Shown: positions 53,284 to 64,000 of the stretch, piece by piece | How positions within the stretch are numbered: position 1 is the stretch's first letter | Layout: every line of letters begins with the position of its first letter | Source of the DNA: Beta vulgaris subsp. vulgaris | Lineage: Eukaryota; Streptophyta; Magnoliopsida; Caryophyllales; Amaranthaceae | DNA length: 64,000 nucleotides | Assembly: GCF_026745355.1 (NCBI RefSeq) | Contig: NC_079202.1 | Coordinates: 29,093,099-29,157,098 of the forward strand | Direction: 5' to 3' | Notes under the pieces: generated by a model | Seen by the model: only the letters and a program-made list of their open reading frames with translations | Told to the model about the DNA's origin: nothing | Database searches by the model: none | Position numbers and translations under genes: made by a program

Positions 53284-54789
53284 TCATAAGCAATCATCGG
53301 TAATGTGGGACGCCAACTTATCCCGAACTTCATCTATTTTTGCTTTGGTGAAGGCCCTCAAACTTGGTGTGGATTTATTCTTATAAACCTTCCAAAACAA
53401 CCAAGGAATAAACACATATATAAGAATTCAATCATTTTACCGTAGTTAGTCGTTCTAAAAATGACATATGCCTTCCCAAAATTCAATCAAAAACAAATGC
53501 AAGCCTAAACTCCACACACTAGTTATAATATATATCATTTTATCATATTTAAAAAGAAAATGAAGTTAAATGATTCGAGAAATAGGAGTTGGACACAAAA
53601 AGGCGTAAATAGCCCTAAAATCACATTTATCTTCCCGATATATAACCAACAACAAATGCAAGCCTAAGAATCTAAACAATAGTTACATTATACCTCATAT
53701 AATCATGTTCAAAGAGAATTTGGGGTTAAATGACTCGATAAGTACGATTTGTGAGCGAAAAGGCGAAAATAGGCCTAAATTGACCTTTTCGTTCCCAATA
53801 TGCAACAAACAACAAATGCAAGCCTATAACTCTACACAATAGTTACATTATACCTCATATAAACATGTTCAAAGAGAATTTGCAGTTAAATGACTCGATA
53901 AGTACAATTTGGGAGCGAAAAGGCAAAAATAGGCCTAAATTGACCCTTTCGTTCCCGAAATGCAACAAACAACAATTGCAAACCTAAAAATTTACACAAT
54001 AGTTACATTATGCCTCATATAATCATGTTCAAAATGAATTTGGGGTTAAATGAATCAAAAAATACGATTTGGAAGCGTAAAAGGCAAAAATAGGCAGAAA
54101 CTAACATATACTAATTAATAAGTTACTACCTTTTGAAGATCATCAACTTTAGTGCAATGGTTGACGATATCGAACATGTACCTCATGACGTAATACCCAC
54201 ACGCAAGTCCACCTTGTTGTTGCGGAAACTGAATTCACCAAAGGATGCCATAAATGACATTGATGTTAGATGTGTATTATGTGTTTGTATATAAGGACAA
54301 AAAAATTGGTCATGTTACCTCGACTGAATGCCAAACAGGAGATTTTGGTGCTCGAAGTCCTATTGCATTAATATCCTTCATCACACTATATCAAATACAT
54401 TATTATAAGATTAGATGTACATTTAATATTAATAAGTGCGCATATATTGAGTTTCGATTAGGCTACCTATTTAACAATGATTTGATTGGTAAGGATCGTG
54501 GTGGTTGTTTACGCAAAGAATCAAAGTGGTAGGCTTCGTTACGTGAAAAACATATCGCAATCAGTGTCCAATGATTCCTACAACATTAAAATATAGTTAT
54601 TATTAATTGTAGAACAACTAATAGGTCAATTTAATTAAAGTAATGTGAGTTTAAGAAGCATACGTTTCAATATAAGGAAGAAAAATGATCTTATATCCAA
54701 GACGAGAAGATGCTTTCAAAGAAGCACTGAGATACTCTTTCAATTCGGTTTTCTTTTTTAAGAAACTGTCATCTCGTACTATGCTTGGA
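53284..54789 (-). pseudogene. Ulp1-like (C48) cysteine protease gene of the CACTA element, 5' truncated
   Basis: Five minus-strand exons with consensus GT/AG borders: 54789-54664 (ends KIIFLPYIE), 54577-54467 (NHWTLIAICFSRNEAYHFDSL; catalytic His and Asp), 54375-54319 (ends VWHSVE), 54228-54130 (FPQQQGGLACGYYVMRYM; oxyanion-hole Gln and catalytic Cys) and 53398-53284 (AFTKAKIDEVRDKLASHI, stop TGA). The SUMO-protease-type triad order His-Asp-Cys is intact and phases join. Ulp1 domains ride in plant CACTA and MULE elements. Their role in transposition is not settled. The fourth intron (53399-54129) carries a ~160-bp tandem repeat. The 5' part is removed by Sirevirus F at 54790, so it is broken. 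Confidence 0.8.
53440..54090. repeat. ~160-bp tandem repeat in the protease gene intron
   Basis: Four copies marked by CAAATGCAAGCCTA at 53494, 53653, 53813 and 53973 (steps 159, 160, 160). Each copy also has ATAGTTACATTATACCTCATAT and a TAGGCCTAAATTGACC-like part. The leftmost copy is the most diverged. Confidence 0.85.
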
Positions 54790-55895
54790 TGTTAGTTTAG
54801 AACGAACACTTAAACAACTACAAGAGGGGGGGTGAATTGTAGTTGGGGAGATTTTCAAACTTTTTGCGGAAATAAAAGAATGATTGAATAAGAAAGAAGT
54901 AATTGCATGAACAAGAAAGAACTAGGAACACGAGATTTTTACAAGGAAAATTGTCAAAAAAACCTTGACCACGAGGGATTTTGACTCAATTCTCTTTAAT
55001 AACTTTAGGCCAAAAGACTCACTTTTGTACAACCTAAACTCGGACCAACTCTGTTCCTCTAGGAACTGGTTCCCAGTCAACTTGTTCCCCCTGAACAGTT
55101 GACTTTCTCTCTTGACTTCACTCGAAGTCTTTTCTCTTTCTCTCTTCTCCTTCTCTTTTTCTCTGAAAATGATTACAGAATTAGATTCACTCAACCCAAT
55201 CTATAATGCACTAAGTAAGAAGAGTAAAACCGAATACACTTTCACTAAGATATTACACTTAAAATTCTGAAAGCATACATAAGAAGATTTTTACAAACAG
55301 CTTATTTGTAGAGGCCAATCTTCTCATGTTCTTCTCCATGATCACACGAAGCTTATATTCTGCCAGTTCTTCCATGATATGTCCGTTGATATATGACCGT
55401 TGGAAGTTGGTTAGTTATGGCCCACAAATTCATCCACTAACACGCGCATCCCCACTTTCCCACGCCTTTTTAGTAGATTGGTTGTTGTGGTTCCTAAAAT
55501 ATAGGAACTACCACAACACATCATTTTTAGGCGCTTGTCTAGGTTAGGTTTTGGCGGCTCCTTGTTTATGGAATATACGAAAAAGCTGCACACAAACTAA
55601 CTAAACAGAATATTATGAAATCACAAAATATCATAATTTTTACCTCCATAATATCAACGGTTTTGTCACAAATAAAGTTTAACAACTTAATTTTGATTAA
55701 TCTCGTAATCAATTCTTCATAAGTTATTTAACATATTATTTGTGATATCTAAAATAAATACATTAATTTAAACTGAAAGAATAAATCTAAACTATGAATT
55801 AAATCTAATAAAATAAACTACGAACATACGAATAAAAACAAAACTAAAATGAAACAAAGTTAATTATTTGTCATTATCAAAATAGTGAAATAACA
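54790..55895 (-). repeat. Element F 3' LTR
   Basis: 1106 bp, starts TGTTAGTTTAGAACGAACAC and ends GTGAAATAACA. Matches 63237-64000 with few differences; it lacks a ~14-bp stretch (CTTCCTAGGCCCAA-like) present at 63398-63415. The G-rich AAGAGGGGGGGTGAATTG block is at 54821-54838. Confidence 0.88.
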
Positions 55896-55920
55896 ATATT
55901 CCCCCTTTTTGATTATGACA
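55896..55920 (-). promoter_or_regulatory. Element F polypurine tract
   Basis: Minus strand AAAAAGGGGGAATAT-like tract next to the LTR. TTTTGATTATG (55907-55917) mirrors CATTATCAAAA (55872-55882) inside the LTR. Confidence 0.75.
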
Positions 55921-56128
55921 AATAATCTTGAAATTTTTTTAATGATTTTATGTTTTAAGAAAAAGAGAAAAAAAAAATATAAACTAAAACTAGAATAAAT
56001 AAAACACACAAACTAGACTTAAGTAAACTCAAACTCAACTAAGGCTGGGAACAGGAGCATACTTGACTGGGAATAGAGATGAGAAAAACATGCATAGGAA
56101 CTAAGATAAAAAAAATTGACACAATATC

Positions 56129-56150
56129 TCTTCCCCCTTTGTCATTATCA
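56129..56150 (-). promoter_or_regulatory. Second polypurine tract-like copy, element F
   Basis: TCTTCCCCCTTTGTCATTATCA, a repeat of the tract plus CATTATC motif 230 bp deeper in the element. The rest of 55921-56456 is AT-rich and non-coding. Confidence 0.5.
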
Positions 56151-56456
56151 AAACCAAGTAATGTACCTGCAGCACTAGAGAGTCAATAGTCTAGGCATCA
56201 AGCAAGTTGCTCAAACATAGATCTCATAATATTAGCCATCCAAACACACAAACAAAATAAGCATGCAGAAAGCAACAAGACGGACAACAGATTTTAAACA
56301 ATATGCAGAGTAAAGCAGAAGAAAGTGAAGAGATTAAAGAGAAATTAAAAGTGCTTCATGTGTCTCAGAAGGACACAAGAAGAGAAATCCAAAAGAAATT
56401 GTTGAACAATTACAACCACAAAAAAACTTGTTCAATTGTTCCAAAGTTAAAGAAAG

Positions 56457-57829
56457 TTAAGGGTTGGAGCGTTTGAAGAGAGAGGAGACCACAAAGTCAA
56501 TTTTGGAGAGCACACCATCCACCTTGTTCTTGATCCTCGTATTAGCATTCTTGATGGCTATCATTTGTTGTTGCCGCTGAGAATCCAGAGCAGAGACAGT
56601 GGTCTCTATGGCATTGATCCTGGTGTGCAGAAGGGTCAAGGAGTCCTGAATTTCCCGGAGTAACTTGTTTAACCCAGTAGTAGACAACAACGGAAAATCC
56701 ACAGCAGTGGAAGGAACTAGATCAGAGTCAAGGTGAATAAACATTGTTTCACCTTGATCCTGCTCCTTCAGAGACTTGGACCCAGCTAACCTCTGACTCT
56801 TCCTCACAGACCCACTTGGGACTCCCTCTTCACCCATCTTTCTCTTACTACCCACCTCAACCTTGACAGGCATTTCCTCCCTCTGAAAATCTATCTTGCC
56901 ATTGACCAACCTCAAACTAAACCTGGTCAAAGTGTCCTTAGTAAGATAATTTTCTGGATCAAGGCAAAAGGATGGATTGGCAGGTAATTTAACTTTGTAG
57001 TGTTTGAAGACAGAGGAGAGAAGATTTCCATAGCCCACCTTGGTGTTATGGGAAATGCAGCGAGAGAGGTGTGAAATAATTAAAGAGGGGAGATTGATTT
57101 TGATGTTGTTAGCAAGGCAATACATAATGGAAAGATCTATTAGACTCGCCTGGGTTCTTTTTGAGGAACGGGGTAAAATGAAACGCCAAACAAGCTGAAA
57201 TAACAATTCGTGAAACAGGGACAATTCTTTTCGATCTAAAGATAATGCATTAGAATTGCCGTTAAAGAAAGCAATAAATTAAGCATTTGAGACTCCATTT
57301 ATGTTCAGCTTTGCCCTACCCTTAATATATTCTTTGTAACCCTCAAATGGGACATCAAACCATTCCCCCAGTTTCTTTTCAGTTAGTGTAACTACACTTC
57401 CATTCACAACACTCACATAGACACCCTCAGTTATATTAAAACCCGTAATTCTTTCATTTCTTTCTCATAAAGTCCCTCATCCAAACTGACAATTTTCCAC
57501 CATTTTTGAAATTTTAAGATGTTCAATAATTTAGTCCACTTTGACTTTTTGCACCATGCAACATCGACACAGAAACCCACAAGAAATTGTGAGGATTTTA
57601 TTTTCTTACCTCGCTTTGTAGGAACCGTAATCTCCTTTTCTTGTTCGCTCTCAACTTCGTTTTCACCATCTTCTTTTTTCGGAGAGAGAGAAATAGGGGC
57701 AGAGGATGCTGATTTTGACCCGGTAGAATATTCTTTAGTCTTGGATGATTCTTGAGCACTAATTTCATCAAGGGATGGTGTTTTCTCTCGGGAAATTTTC
57801 TGATCAGGTATTTGGGTTTTGGAAGACAT
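56457..57829 (-). pseudogene. Env-like third ORF of Sirevirus F
   Basis: Starts at ATG 57829 with a Ser/Glu/Lys-rich region, an acidic stretch and the basic patch KRGKKIKSS, then FLVGFCVDVAWCKKSKW shared with the C protein (VLGFCVDLKW). One frameshift near 57455 and a stop near 57279 separate the second half (57224-56457, 255 residues): MYCLANNIKINLPSLIISHL, KVGYGNLLSSVFKHYKVK, a charged linker with KRKMGEE, and a C-terminal heptad region (LLREIQDSLTLLHTRINAIE) predicted as a coiled coil. No signal peptide or transmembrane segment. Role unknown; nuclear or RNA-binding function is as plausible as an envelope. Confidence 0.7.
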
Positions 57830-58375
57830 GGTGAAAGTGTTTTGGAGGAAGGTTGAAGATGAACGATGAGAGAGAGAGAGATGAGTTGATGTGAGAGTTG
57901 GAAATTATGAGGGGTCAGTGATGTGATGGGGTGGGTTATAAAGTAATCATGATACCGTGTGAAATAAAAGTGGAGAGTTAGGTTTAATGAAACGGTTTAT
58001 GGGGTTTTGGAAAGCATTTAATGAAGTTTCTTCATTTAAGTTAGATAAACCGAACGTGTAATTGTGGCTATAATGCATGTTTACATATTTAATTATGGAA
58101 GGAGAGGTGTGAAAAGCAAAAGAAGCAAGGAAATTTGGAGGGAAAATTGGAAAAATAAAAACAAAATTACTCTTGCATATGATAAAATGTGTCCATAATG
58201 TACAAACTACATACGTACCAAATATGTGCAAGGACCTAAGGGTAATATTCAAAGACATATGTGAGTCCTTATACTTGACCCTAGGTGTATGAATTTTAAT
58301 TCATGAAAGTTGCAGGACATACTTAGTAAGAAACAATTGGGGGAATCAACATCATGTGTACATTTAAACAATTTT
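57830..58375. other. Non-coding spacer in element F
   Basis: AT-rich with short random frames. Separates the env-like ORF from the end of pol, as in B and C. Confidence 0.5.
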
Positions 58376-59990
58376 TATCATTCCTAGTTCCAAGCGTATC
58401 TTTTCAAACCTGTCCCTAGATAGAGGTTTAGTCAATATGTCAGCTATTTGATTTTCATTGGAAAAATCAACTTTGACTAATCCCTTTCTTACATTGTCTT
58501 TTAGGAAATGATGTCTAATGTGAATATGCTTGACTTAGAGTGATGAACTGGATCCTTGGAAATGCAAATGCACTAGTATTATCACAAGTATGGAACACAC
58601 TTAAATTTTATGCCAAAGTCACGTACCTGTTGCTTGATCCATATACCTGAGAGCAGCATGCAGCAGCTGCCACGTATTCAACTTCAGCTGTGGAAAGAGC
58701 AACAGTGTTCTGTTTCTTTGAGATCCAAAAAACCAAGCTTGATCCTAGGAACTGGACAATACCTGAGGAGCTTTTTCGATTCACCAAGTCTCCAGCATAG
58801 TCAGCATTAGAATAGCTTACTAGATCAAAGATGTCACTTCGAGGATAGAACAAACAAAGATCATCACTTCCTTTCAAATATCTAAGAATCCTTTTGACAG
58901 CTGTCAAATGAGATTCCTTAGGATTTGATTGGAATCTAGCACATAAACCAACACTAAAGGAATATCAGGCCTACTAGCAGTTAGATAAAGTAAGGAACCA
59001 ATCATACCTCTATAGAGTTTCTGATCTACGGACTTACCACTTTGTCCTCATCTAACCTTGTACCTGTTCCTATGGAGTATGGTTGTTTTTGCTTGATCCA
59101 GTCCATATTTTTTCAATAACTCCTTTACGTATTTTTGTTGATGGATCATTGTTCCTTTTTCAGTTTGCTTGATTTGCAAACCGAGAAAGAAGTTTAATTC
59201 TCCCTCATGACTCATTTCAAATTCACTACGCATTAACTCAGCAAATTCTTACAAAGAGATTCGTTAGTTGCACCAAAAATTATATCATCCACATAAATCT
59301 GAACCACTAGGATGTCTGTTCCTTTGGATCGAAGGAACAGGGTCCTATCAACTTTTCCTCGTATAAAATCATTAGAAAGTAAGAATTTTGAAAGTCTTTC
59401 ATACCATGATCTAGGAGCTTGCTTAAGCCCATAAAGAGCTTTATCTAGCTTATAGACATGATTAGGAAGATCCGGGTTTTCAAAACCAGGAGGTTGTTCC
59501 ACATAGACGTCTTCAATTAAATACCATTTAAAAAGGCACATTTGACGTCCATTTGGTACAACCTAAAACCCATGAATGCTGCAAAGGCAATCAAAATTCT
59601 TATTGCTTCTATTCTAGCTACAGGAGCAAAGGTTTCATCAAAGTCAATACCTTCTTGTTGATTATACCCTTTGGCTCGAGTCTGGCTTTTTCTTATGACT
59701 GTTCCATGTTCGTCCAGCTTGTTCCTGAAGACCCATTTTACCCAATCACCTTTTTTAGGCTTGGTCTCAAGATGCCAGACCTTGTTCCTCTGGAACTCAT
59801 TCAGTTCCTCTTGCATGGCATTTATCCAGTCAGACTCCAGTAGGGCATCATTGTGATCTCGTGGTTCTGTCATAGACAAAAAGGCATGGAAAGCACAGAA
59901 ATTTTTCAGTTGGGATCTCGTTTGAGTTCCCTTTTCAATATCACTTACATTAAATCCAATGGATGGGATTTCAGTTTCCATGGTCTTGGT
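58376..59990 (-). pseudogene. Element F reverse transcriptase and RNase H
   Basis: RT from 59981: [51 protein letters not shown]; after a frameshift near 59530, [19 protein letters not shown] and the catalytic [10 protein letters not shown] (near 59280-59310); another shift to 59233-59048 ([15 protein letters not shown]). RNase H 58907-58608 with ADYAGDL (near 58795), LSTAEVEYVAAAACCSQ (58660-58710), then CDNTSA-like and IADILTKPLSRDRFEK near 58400-58440 in another frame. At least four frameshifts. Confidence 0.85.
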
Positions 59991-60239
59991 TCAAATCTCC
60001 TTGTCTCTGCTCCTCCAGCTTGAGGACTTCATTCGTTTCATTTTCTGGATGAATTTCTGCTGCTGTTCCTCCTGTTAGCAGGATCAGGAACAACTATCAC
60101 TTCTTCAGGAATATGCTTTTTGTCGGTTCCTGCAGGTGTTAGTTCCTCATCAATGTTCACTGACTCCTCAGAATACGAGTCAGTCCTATTTCAAAGTCAT
60201 TTTCATGACTTAGTTCCTGCAGGAGTTAGTTTCATCGAA

Positions 60240-61230
60240 AATAATATGGACACTTTCCTCAACACACATTGTTCTTTTGTTGTAAACTCTATATGTGACT
60301 TTTTAAAGCATATCCAATAAAAACGCCTCATCATTCTAGCATCAAACTTTCCTAAATTGTCTTTACCATTGTTATGTACAAAGCATTTACAACCAAAATT
60401 CTAAAGTATGAGATATTGGGTTTTCTTCCTTTGAGTAGCTCATAAGGGGTCTTCAGACAATGGTCTTAGCATGACTCTATTGATATGTAGCATGCCGTGT
60501 TCACTGCTTCAGCCCAGAAATTCTTCGGAAGATTGCTTGCTATGATCATTGTTCTTGCCATGTCCTCCAAAGTGCGATTCTTCCTTCTACCATGCCATTT
60601 TGTTGTGGAGTTCTAGGAGCTGAGAAGTTGTGATCAAGTCCTTCGTTTCTGCAAAACTCATCAAATTTGGAGTTTTCAAACTCCTTACCATGATCAGAAC
60701 GCAAGTGCTTAATTTTAAAACCACTTATTCTTTGAGTTCTTTTTGCAAAGTTAACAAATTCATCAAATGTCTCATTTTTGCTATGAAAAAAAAAACCCAA
60801 GTGTATCTTGAAAAATCATCAACTATAACAAGACATATCTCTTACCAGATCGACTTTGGATTCGAACAGGGCCACATAAGTCCATATGAATCAATTCGAG
60901 GACTTTGTGTACTTACCATTTTCTTTGATTTGAACGAGGATCTAACTTGTTTACCTTTTGCACATGGTCCACAAACTTCATGATTTGAGACTTTGATTGT
61001 TGGTAATCCAACAACTAAGTCCTTACCACTTAGCTTCTGGAGCAATGCCATACTTGCGTGACCACACATTTATGCCAAAGAAGTGGTTCATTGTCTACGG
61101 CACTTAAACAAGTTAGATTGTTCTTAGGAACAAGGTTGAGATCAACAACGTAATTTTTCCTTTTCCTAGTTCCTTCCAGAATCTTGGTACCTGTTCCTGC
61201 ATTACTTACTACACAACAATCATCAGTCAA
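60240..61230 (-). pseudogene. Element F integrase
   Basis: 61069-60842 has the pre-integrase region with CGPCAKGKQVRSSFKSK. 60800-60546 holds the core: RSDHGKEFEN (second Asp) and PQQNGMVEG (third Glu position changed by a nearby frameshift: ER expected). 60500-60240 continues as fragments of the C-terminal region (FGCKCFVHNNGKDNLGKFDA-like in broken frames). The linker to RT at 59990-60240 is Glu/Pro-rich and shifted. Confidence 0.75.
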
Positions 61231-61500
61231 AATTCACACTGTTCCCTTTGTCACAAATTGAGAAATATTAAGTAGATTGTGTTTTAAACCCTCGACCAAA
61301 AATACATTATATAGGGAATGTGACTTAGACTTTCCTACCTTCCACTATGCTAAATGTTACCGGTAAGATTGTCTCCGAAGGTCACAGTTCCTCCATCATA
61401 GGCTGAAAGCGAGAGAAATTTCTTTTTATCTCCTGTCATGTGTTTAGAACAACCGCTATCGAGGTACCACAGGTTGTTCCCCCTCACTTTAGCCTGTATC
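61231..61500 (-). pseudogene. Element F aspartic protease region
   Basis: Minus strand 61430-61490 reads NLWYLDSGCSKHMTGDKK, the copia protease motif, then LSAYDGG and VTFGDN near 61370-61420. Frameshift near 61350. Confidence 0.7.
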
Positions 61501-63119
61501 AAAACAATCAGTCAGTGGTAGGAACCCAGTCTGACTTGGGTTCCTCTTTGGGCTAGTATTTCTCTTAACTTTCCACAACTTGCTTAATTAAGGAGTGTTC
61601 ATTTCAATATGTTCTTCTCTGGAGGAACAGTCAGACACTAGGTGTCCACTGTCCCCACAGTAAGAGCATATTCGGCTGCTTGGAAGATCAACATATTTTT
61701 TCATTTTTTTTTCTTCTTGTGATTGAAACCTAACCCACTTCTTCCTTCATTTTTATATTTTTGTATCCAACTCACTGGATCAGGAAGTTTCGTTCTTGAA
61801 GATTCCATTTTCTCTTTAAGTACCAGATATTTATTTAAACTTTTCATGTTCGAATTTTAACTTTTCGAACTCGGATCTGGTATTTATAGAGGAACTGGTT
61901 CCTTCAGGAACGAATAGTTTCAATTCAGCCATTTCCATATTCAAGAAATAATTTTCATTTTTAGCATTTTCAAAAGCTTCTCGAATACGTCGGTTTTCAT
62001 CAAAAACTTCAAAGAATCTTTCCTCAATATTTGCATTCACTGTTTTAAACCAATTTGAATGTCCTTTGGTGACTTCTAACATTAATGTGTACCTTGTTAT
62101 TTGGCAAGTCTTCTTCCTCGTCTGTCTTTGCCTTGAGACATAAATGAGTTGTTTCCTCTTCTGGTTGTTCCTGCTCCTCGTCTGAATCCGATTCTCCCCA
62201 GGCAGCAACCATGGCCCTTCTCATATCAACTTTTAAGAATGGTTTTTGTTGTTCCTTTCCCTTCTCCTTGTATTTTCCTTTGCTCTTTTCATTTTCCCAC
62301 AGAGGACATTCCTTTATGAAGTGATCCGGACTTCCACACTTATGACAACTTAGCTTCCCTAGCTTTTTCAAGTTCATTCCTTTGTAATTCTTGTTGAAGA
62401 ACTTTTTGAATCTTTTCACGATCAATGCTACCTCTTCATCATCAGTTTCTGAATCATCTAGATCATCGGACTTGAGAGCTAGAGCTTTAGGCCTACTAGA
62501 GTCAACTTCACGAGTTCCTAGATGGATTTCATGAGTCAACAAGGAACCAGAGAGTTGCTCGATATTGAATGTGGTGAAATCTTTTGTTTCAAGCAGGGCA
62601 GTGACCTTTGCCATCCATTTTTCATCATGAGGTAGACTTCGCAGAACTTTTTGTACTTGTTCTGCCGGAGTCATGATCTCCCTAGGGATTCAAGGTCAGT
62701 AATGATGTTGGAGAACCTTATGAGCATTTCTTGAACAGAATCCTTAGGCTTCATTTGGAATAACTCGTATTTATGCATGAGCATGTCAATTTTAGATCTC
62801 TTGACTTCGTTTGTTCCTTCGTGAGTAACTTGTAAAGTTCCCACATTTGCTTGGCTGATTTGCAACCCATGATTCGATTGTGTTAATGGGGACCAAGGCC
62901 ACAGTGGAGAATCTTTTTGGCCAAGTTATTCATCTCCATCTTGTCGAAGTCATCTTTGTCATATTTGGAGAGAGGTTTGGGGATGTCTTCACCTTTTTCA
63001 TTTTTCTCTACGACTTCATAGTCACCAATCTCTATTACTCTCCAAACTTGATAATTTTCGGCATTAATAAATATTTCCATACGATTCTTCCTGTATGGAT
63101 AATACTTGCCATTAAACAT
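61501..63119 (-). pseudogene. Element F gag
   Basis: Starts at ATG 63119 (FNGKYYPYRKNRMEIFI, a copia gag opening). Pieces 63119-62883, 62865-62671, 62674-62045 and 62208-61831 overlap in different frames. The third carries RSLPHDEKWMAKVTA, LSGSLLTHE, an acidic region and the knuckle CHKCGSPDHFIKEC (62315-62360). A second knuckle (CSYCGDSGHLVSDC) lies near 61625-61665. Like other Sirevirus gags it is long and has a coiled-coil C-terminal half. Confidence 0.8.
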
Positions 63120-63222
63120 ATGTGGACACTAAGTTGAGTAACCTTCTTCCAATCTTTCTCCTGATTTGTTCATCATTTCCAGGAACTAGCTCCTTAGTGG
63201 TAACTGATTTTGGAGGAACTTG

Positions 63223-63234
63223 GCTCTGATACCA
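63223..63234 (-). promoter_or_regulatory. Primer binding site of element F
   Basis: TGGTATCAGAGC on the minus strand, complementary to initiator tRNA-Met, two bases from the LTR start at 63237. Confidence 0.9.
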
Positions 63235-63236
63235 AT

Positions 63237-64000
63237 TGTTAGTTTAGAACGAACACTTAAACAACTACAAGAGGGGGGGTGAATTGTAGTTGGGGAGATT
63301 TTCAAACTTTTTCCGGAAATAAAAGAATGATTCAATAAGAAAGAAGTAATTCCATGAACAAGAAAGAACTAGGAACACAAGATTTTTACAAGGAAAACTT
63401 CCTAGGCCCAATAGGAAGAAAAACCTTGACCACGAGGGATTTTGACTCAATTATCTTTAATAACTTTAGGCCAAAAGACTCACTTTTGTACAATCTAAAC
63501 TCGGACCAACTCTGTACCTCTAGGAACTGGTTCCCAGTCAGCTTGTTCCCCATGAACAGTTGACTTTCTCTCTTGACTTCACTCGAAGTCTTTTCTCTTT
63601 CTCTCTTCTCTTTCTCTTTTTCTCTCAAAATGATTACAGAATTAGATTCACTCAACCCAATCTATAAGGCACTAAGTAAGAAGAGTAAAACCGAATACAC
63701 TTTCACTAAGATATTACACTTAAAATTCTGAAAGCATACATAAAAACATTGTTACAAACAACTTATTTGTAGAGGTCAATCTTCTCCACGATCTTCTCCA
63801 TGATCTTCTCCATAATCACACGAAGCTTATATTCAGCCACTTGTTCCATGATATGTCCATTGATATATGACCGCTGGAAATTGGATAGTTATGGTCCACA
63901 AACTCAGCCACTAACATGCGCATCCCCACTTTCCCACGCCTTGTTAGTAGGTTGTTTGTTGTGGTTCCTAAAATATAGGAACTACCACAACGCATTCTTT
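63237..64000 (-). repeat. Element F 5' LTR (partial)
   Basis: Repeats 54790 onward with small differences and runs off the window end. Contains a short duplication (TCTTCTCCATGATC region near 63780-63810) not present in the 3' LTR. Confidence 0.88.

Larger units (their letters stand above)
47759..54789 (-). mobile_element. CACTA-type transposon, left end and protease gene (right side lost)
   Basis: Starts CACTAATGGAAAAA at 47759, a CACTA terminal motif, followed by a dense subterminal repeat block (47775-48140) and a C-rich minisatellite. Its gene runs on the minus strand: a Ulp1-like cysteine protease (53284-54789), a frequent partner gene in plant CACTA elements. Interrupted by solo LTR 2 (48231-51978) and an hAT element (52093-53006), and cut at 54790 by Sirevirus F, so the transposase and other terminus are outside the window. 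Confidence 0.7.
54790..64000 (-). mobile_element. Sirevirus element F (5' LTR runs off the window)
   Basis: Minus-strand copia element: 3' LTR 54790-55895, polypurine tracts, env-like ORF, RNase H, RT, integrase, protease, gag, primer binding site 63223-63234, 5' LTR from 63237. Inserted in the protease gene of the CACTA element; the left target duplication copy should be TTGGA at 54785-54789. Pol is broken by many frameshifts. Confidence 0.88.

Noticed and set aside
54254..54532. Plus-strand ORF of 92 codons
   Set aside because: Covers exons and introns of the Ulp1-like gene on the opposite strand.
53284..54789. Ulp1-like gene as a host SUMO protease
   Set aside because: It lies inside an element with a CACTA terminus and subterminal repeats, and such genes are common in CACTA elements; a transposon gene is the simpler reading.
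56457..57829. Calling the third ORF a viral envelope
   Set aside because: No signal peptide, transmembrane helix or glycoprotein-like features seen; kept as env-like by position only.

Overview
This is eukaryotic, almost certainly flowering-plant, intergenic DNA. It is AT-rich and full of stop codons, and it carries the plant retrotransposon lineages Ty1/copia Sirevirus (SIRE/Maximus), Ty3/gypsy Tat-like and plant L1 LINE, plus CACTA, hAT and Stowaway/Tourist-like DNA elements. I see no intact host gene, no rRNA or tRNA gene and no CRISPR array. A dicot is likely. A Caryophyllales-type genome would fit the Retand-like antisense gene, but that is only a guess.

The window is a nest of insertions within insertions. 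Left part (1-18505): a gypsy element (here D, + strand, 12192-18505) carries in its 5' LTR a Sirevirus (A, - strand, mostly outside the window). Element A's 5' LTR is split by a complete but decayed Sirevirus (B, - strand, 737-11485). B in turn holds a 2.15-kb solo LTR inside its reverse transcriptase gene and a Stowaway MITE inside its 5' LTR. Middle (18506-32113): D's reverse transcriptase is cut by a third Sirevirus (C, - strand). A 4.9-kb LINE (+ strand, 13-bp target duplication) lies just inside C's polypurine tract, and C ends abruptly within gag.

Right of that (32113-46922) is a Tat/Retand-like gypsy element (E, + strand). It has paired LTRs of about 0.6 kb, gag-PR-RT-RH-IN, and then a 3' region with a multi-exon gene on the opposite strand. 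One intron of this antisense gene contains a 43-44 bp tandem array. E is interrupted by a CACTA-like element (36355-39949) that has captured recognisable exons of a chalcone isomerase gene. This is the most interesting object in the window.

The last part holds an unassigned 0.8-kb stretch (46923-47758). It is followed by the left end and protease gene of a second CACTA-type element (47759-54789, Ulp1-like cysteine protease on - strand), which contains a 3.7-kb solo LTR, a 914-bp hAT element with an 8-bp target duplication, and a ~160-bp intronic tandem repeat. Finally, a fourth Sirevirus (F, - strand) starts at 54790 and runs off the window within its 5' LTR.

All coding regions carry frameshifts or stops except short stretches (for example E's RT and C's RT). 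Boundaries marked as target-site duplications were read directly. Family names come from motif recognition by eye, not from searches.
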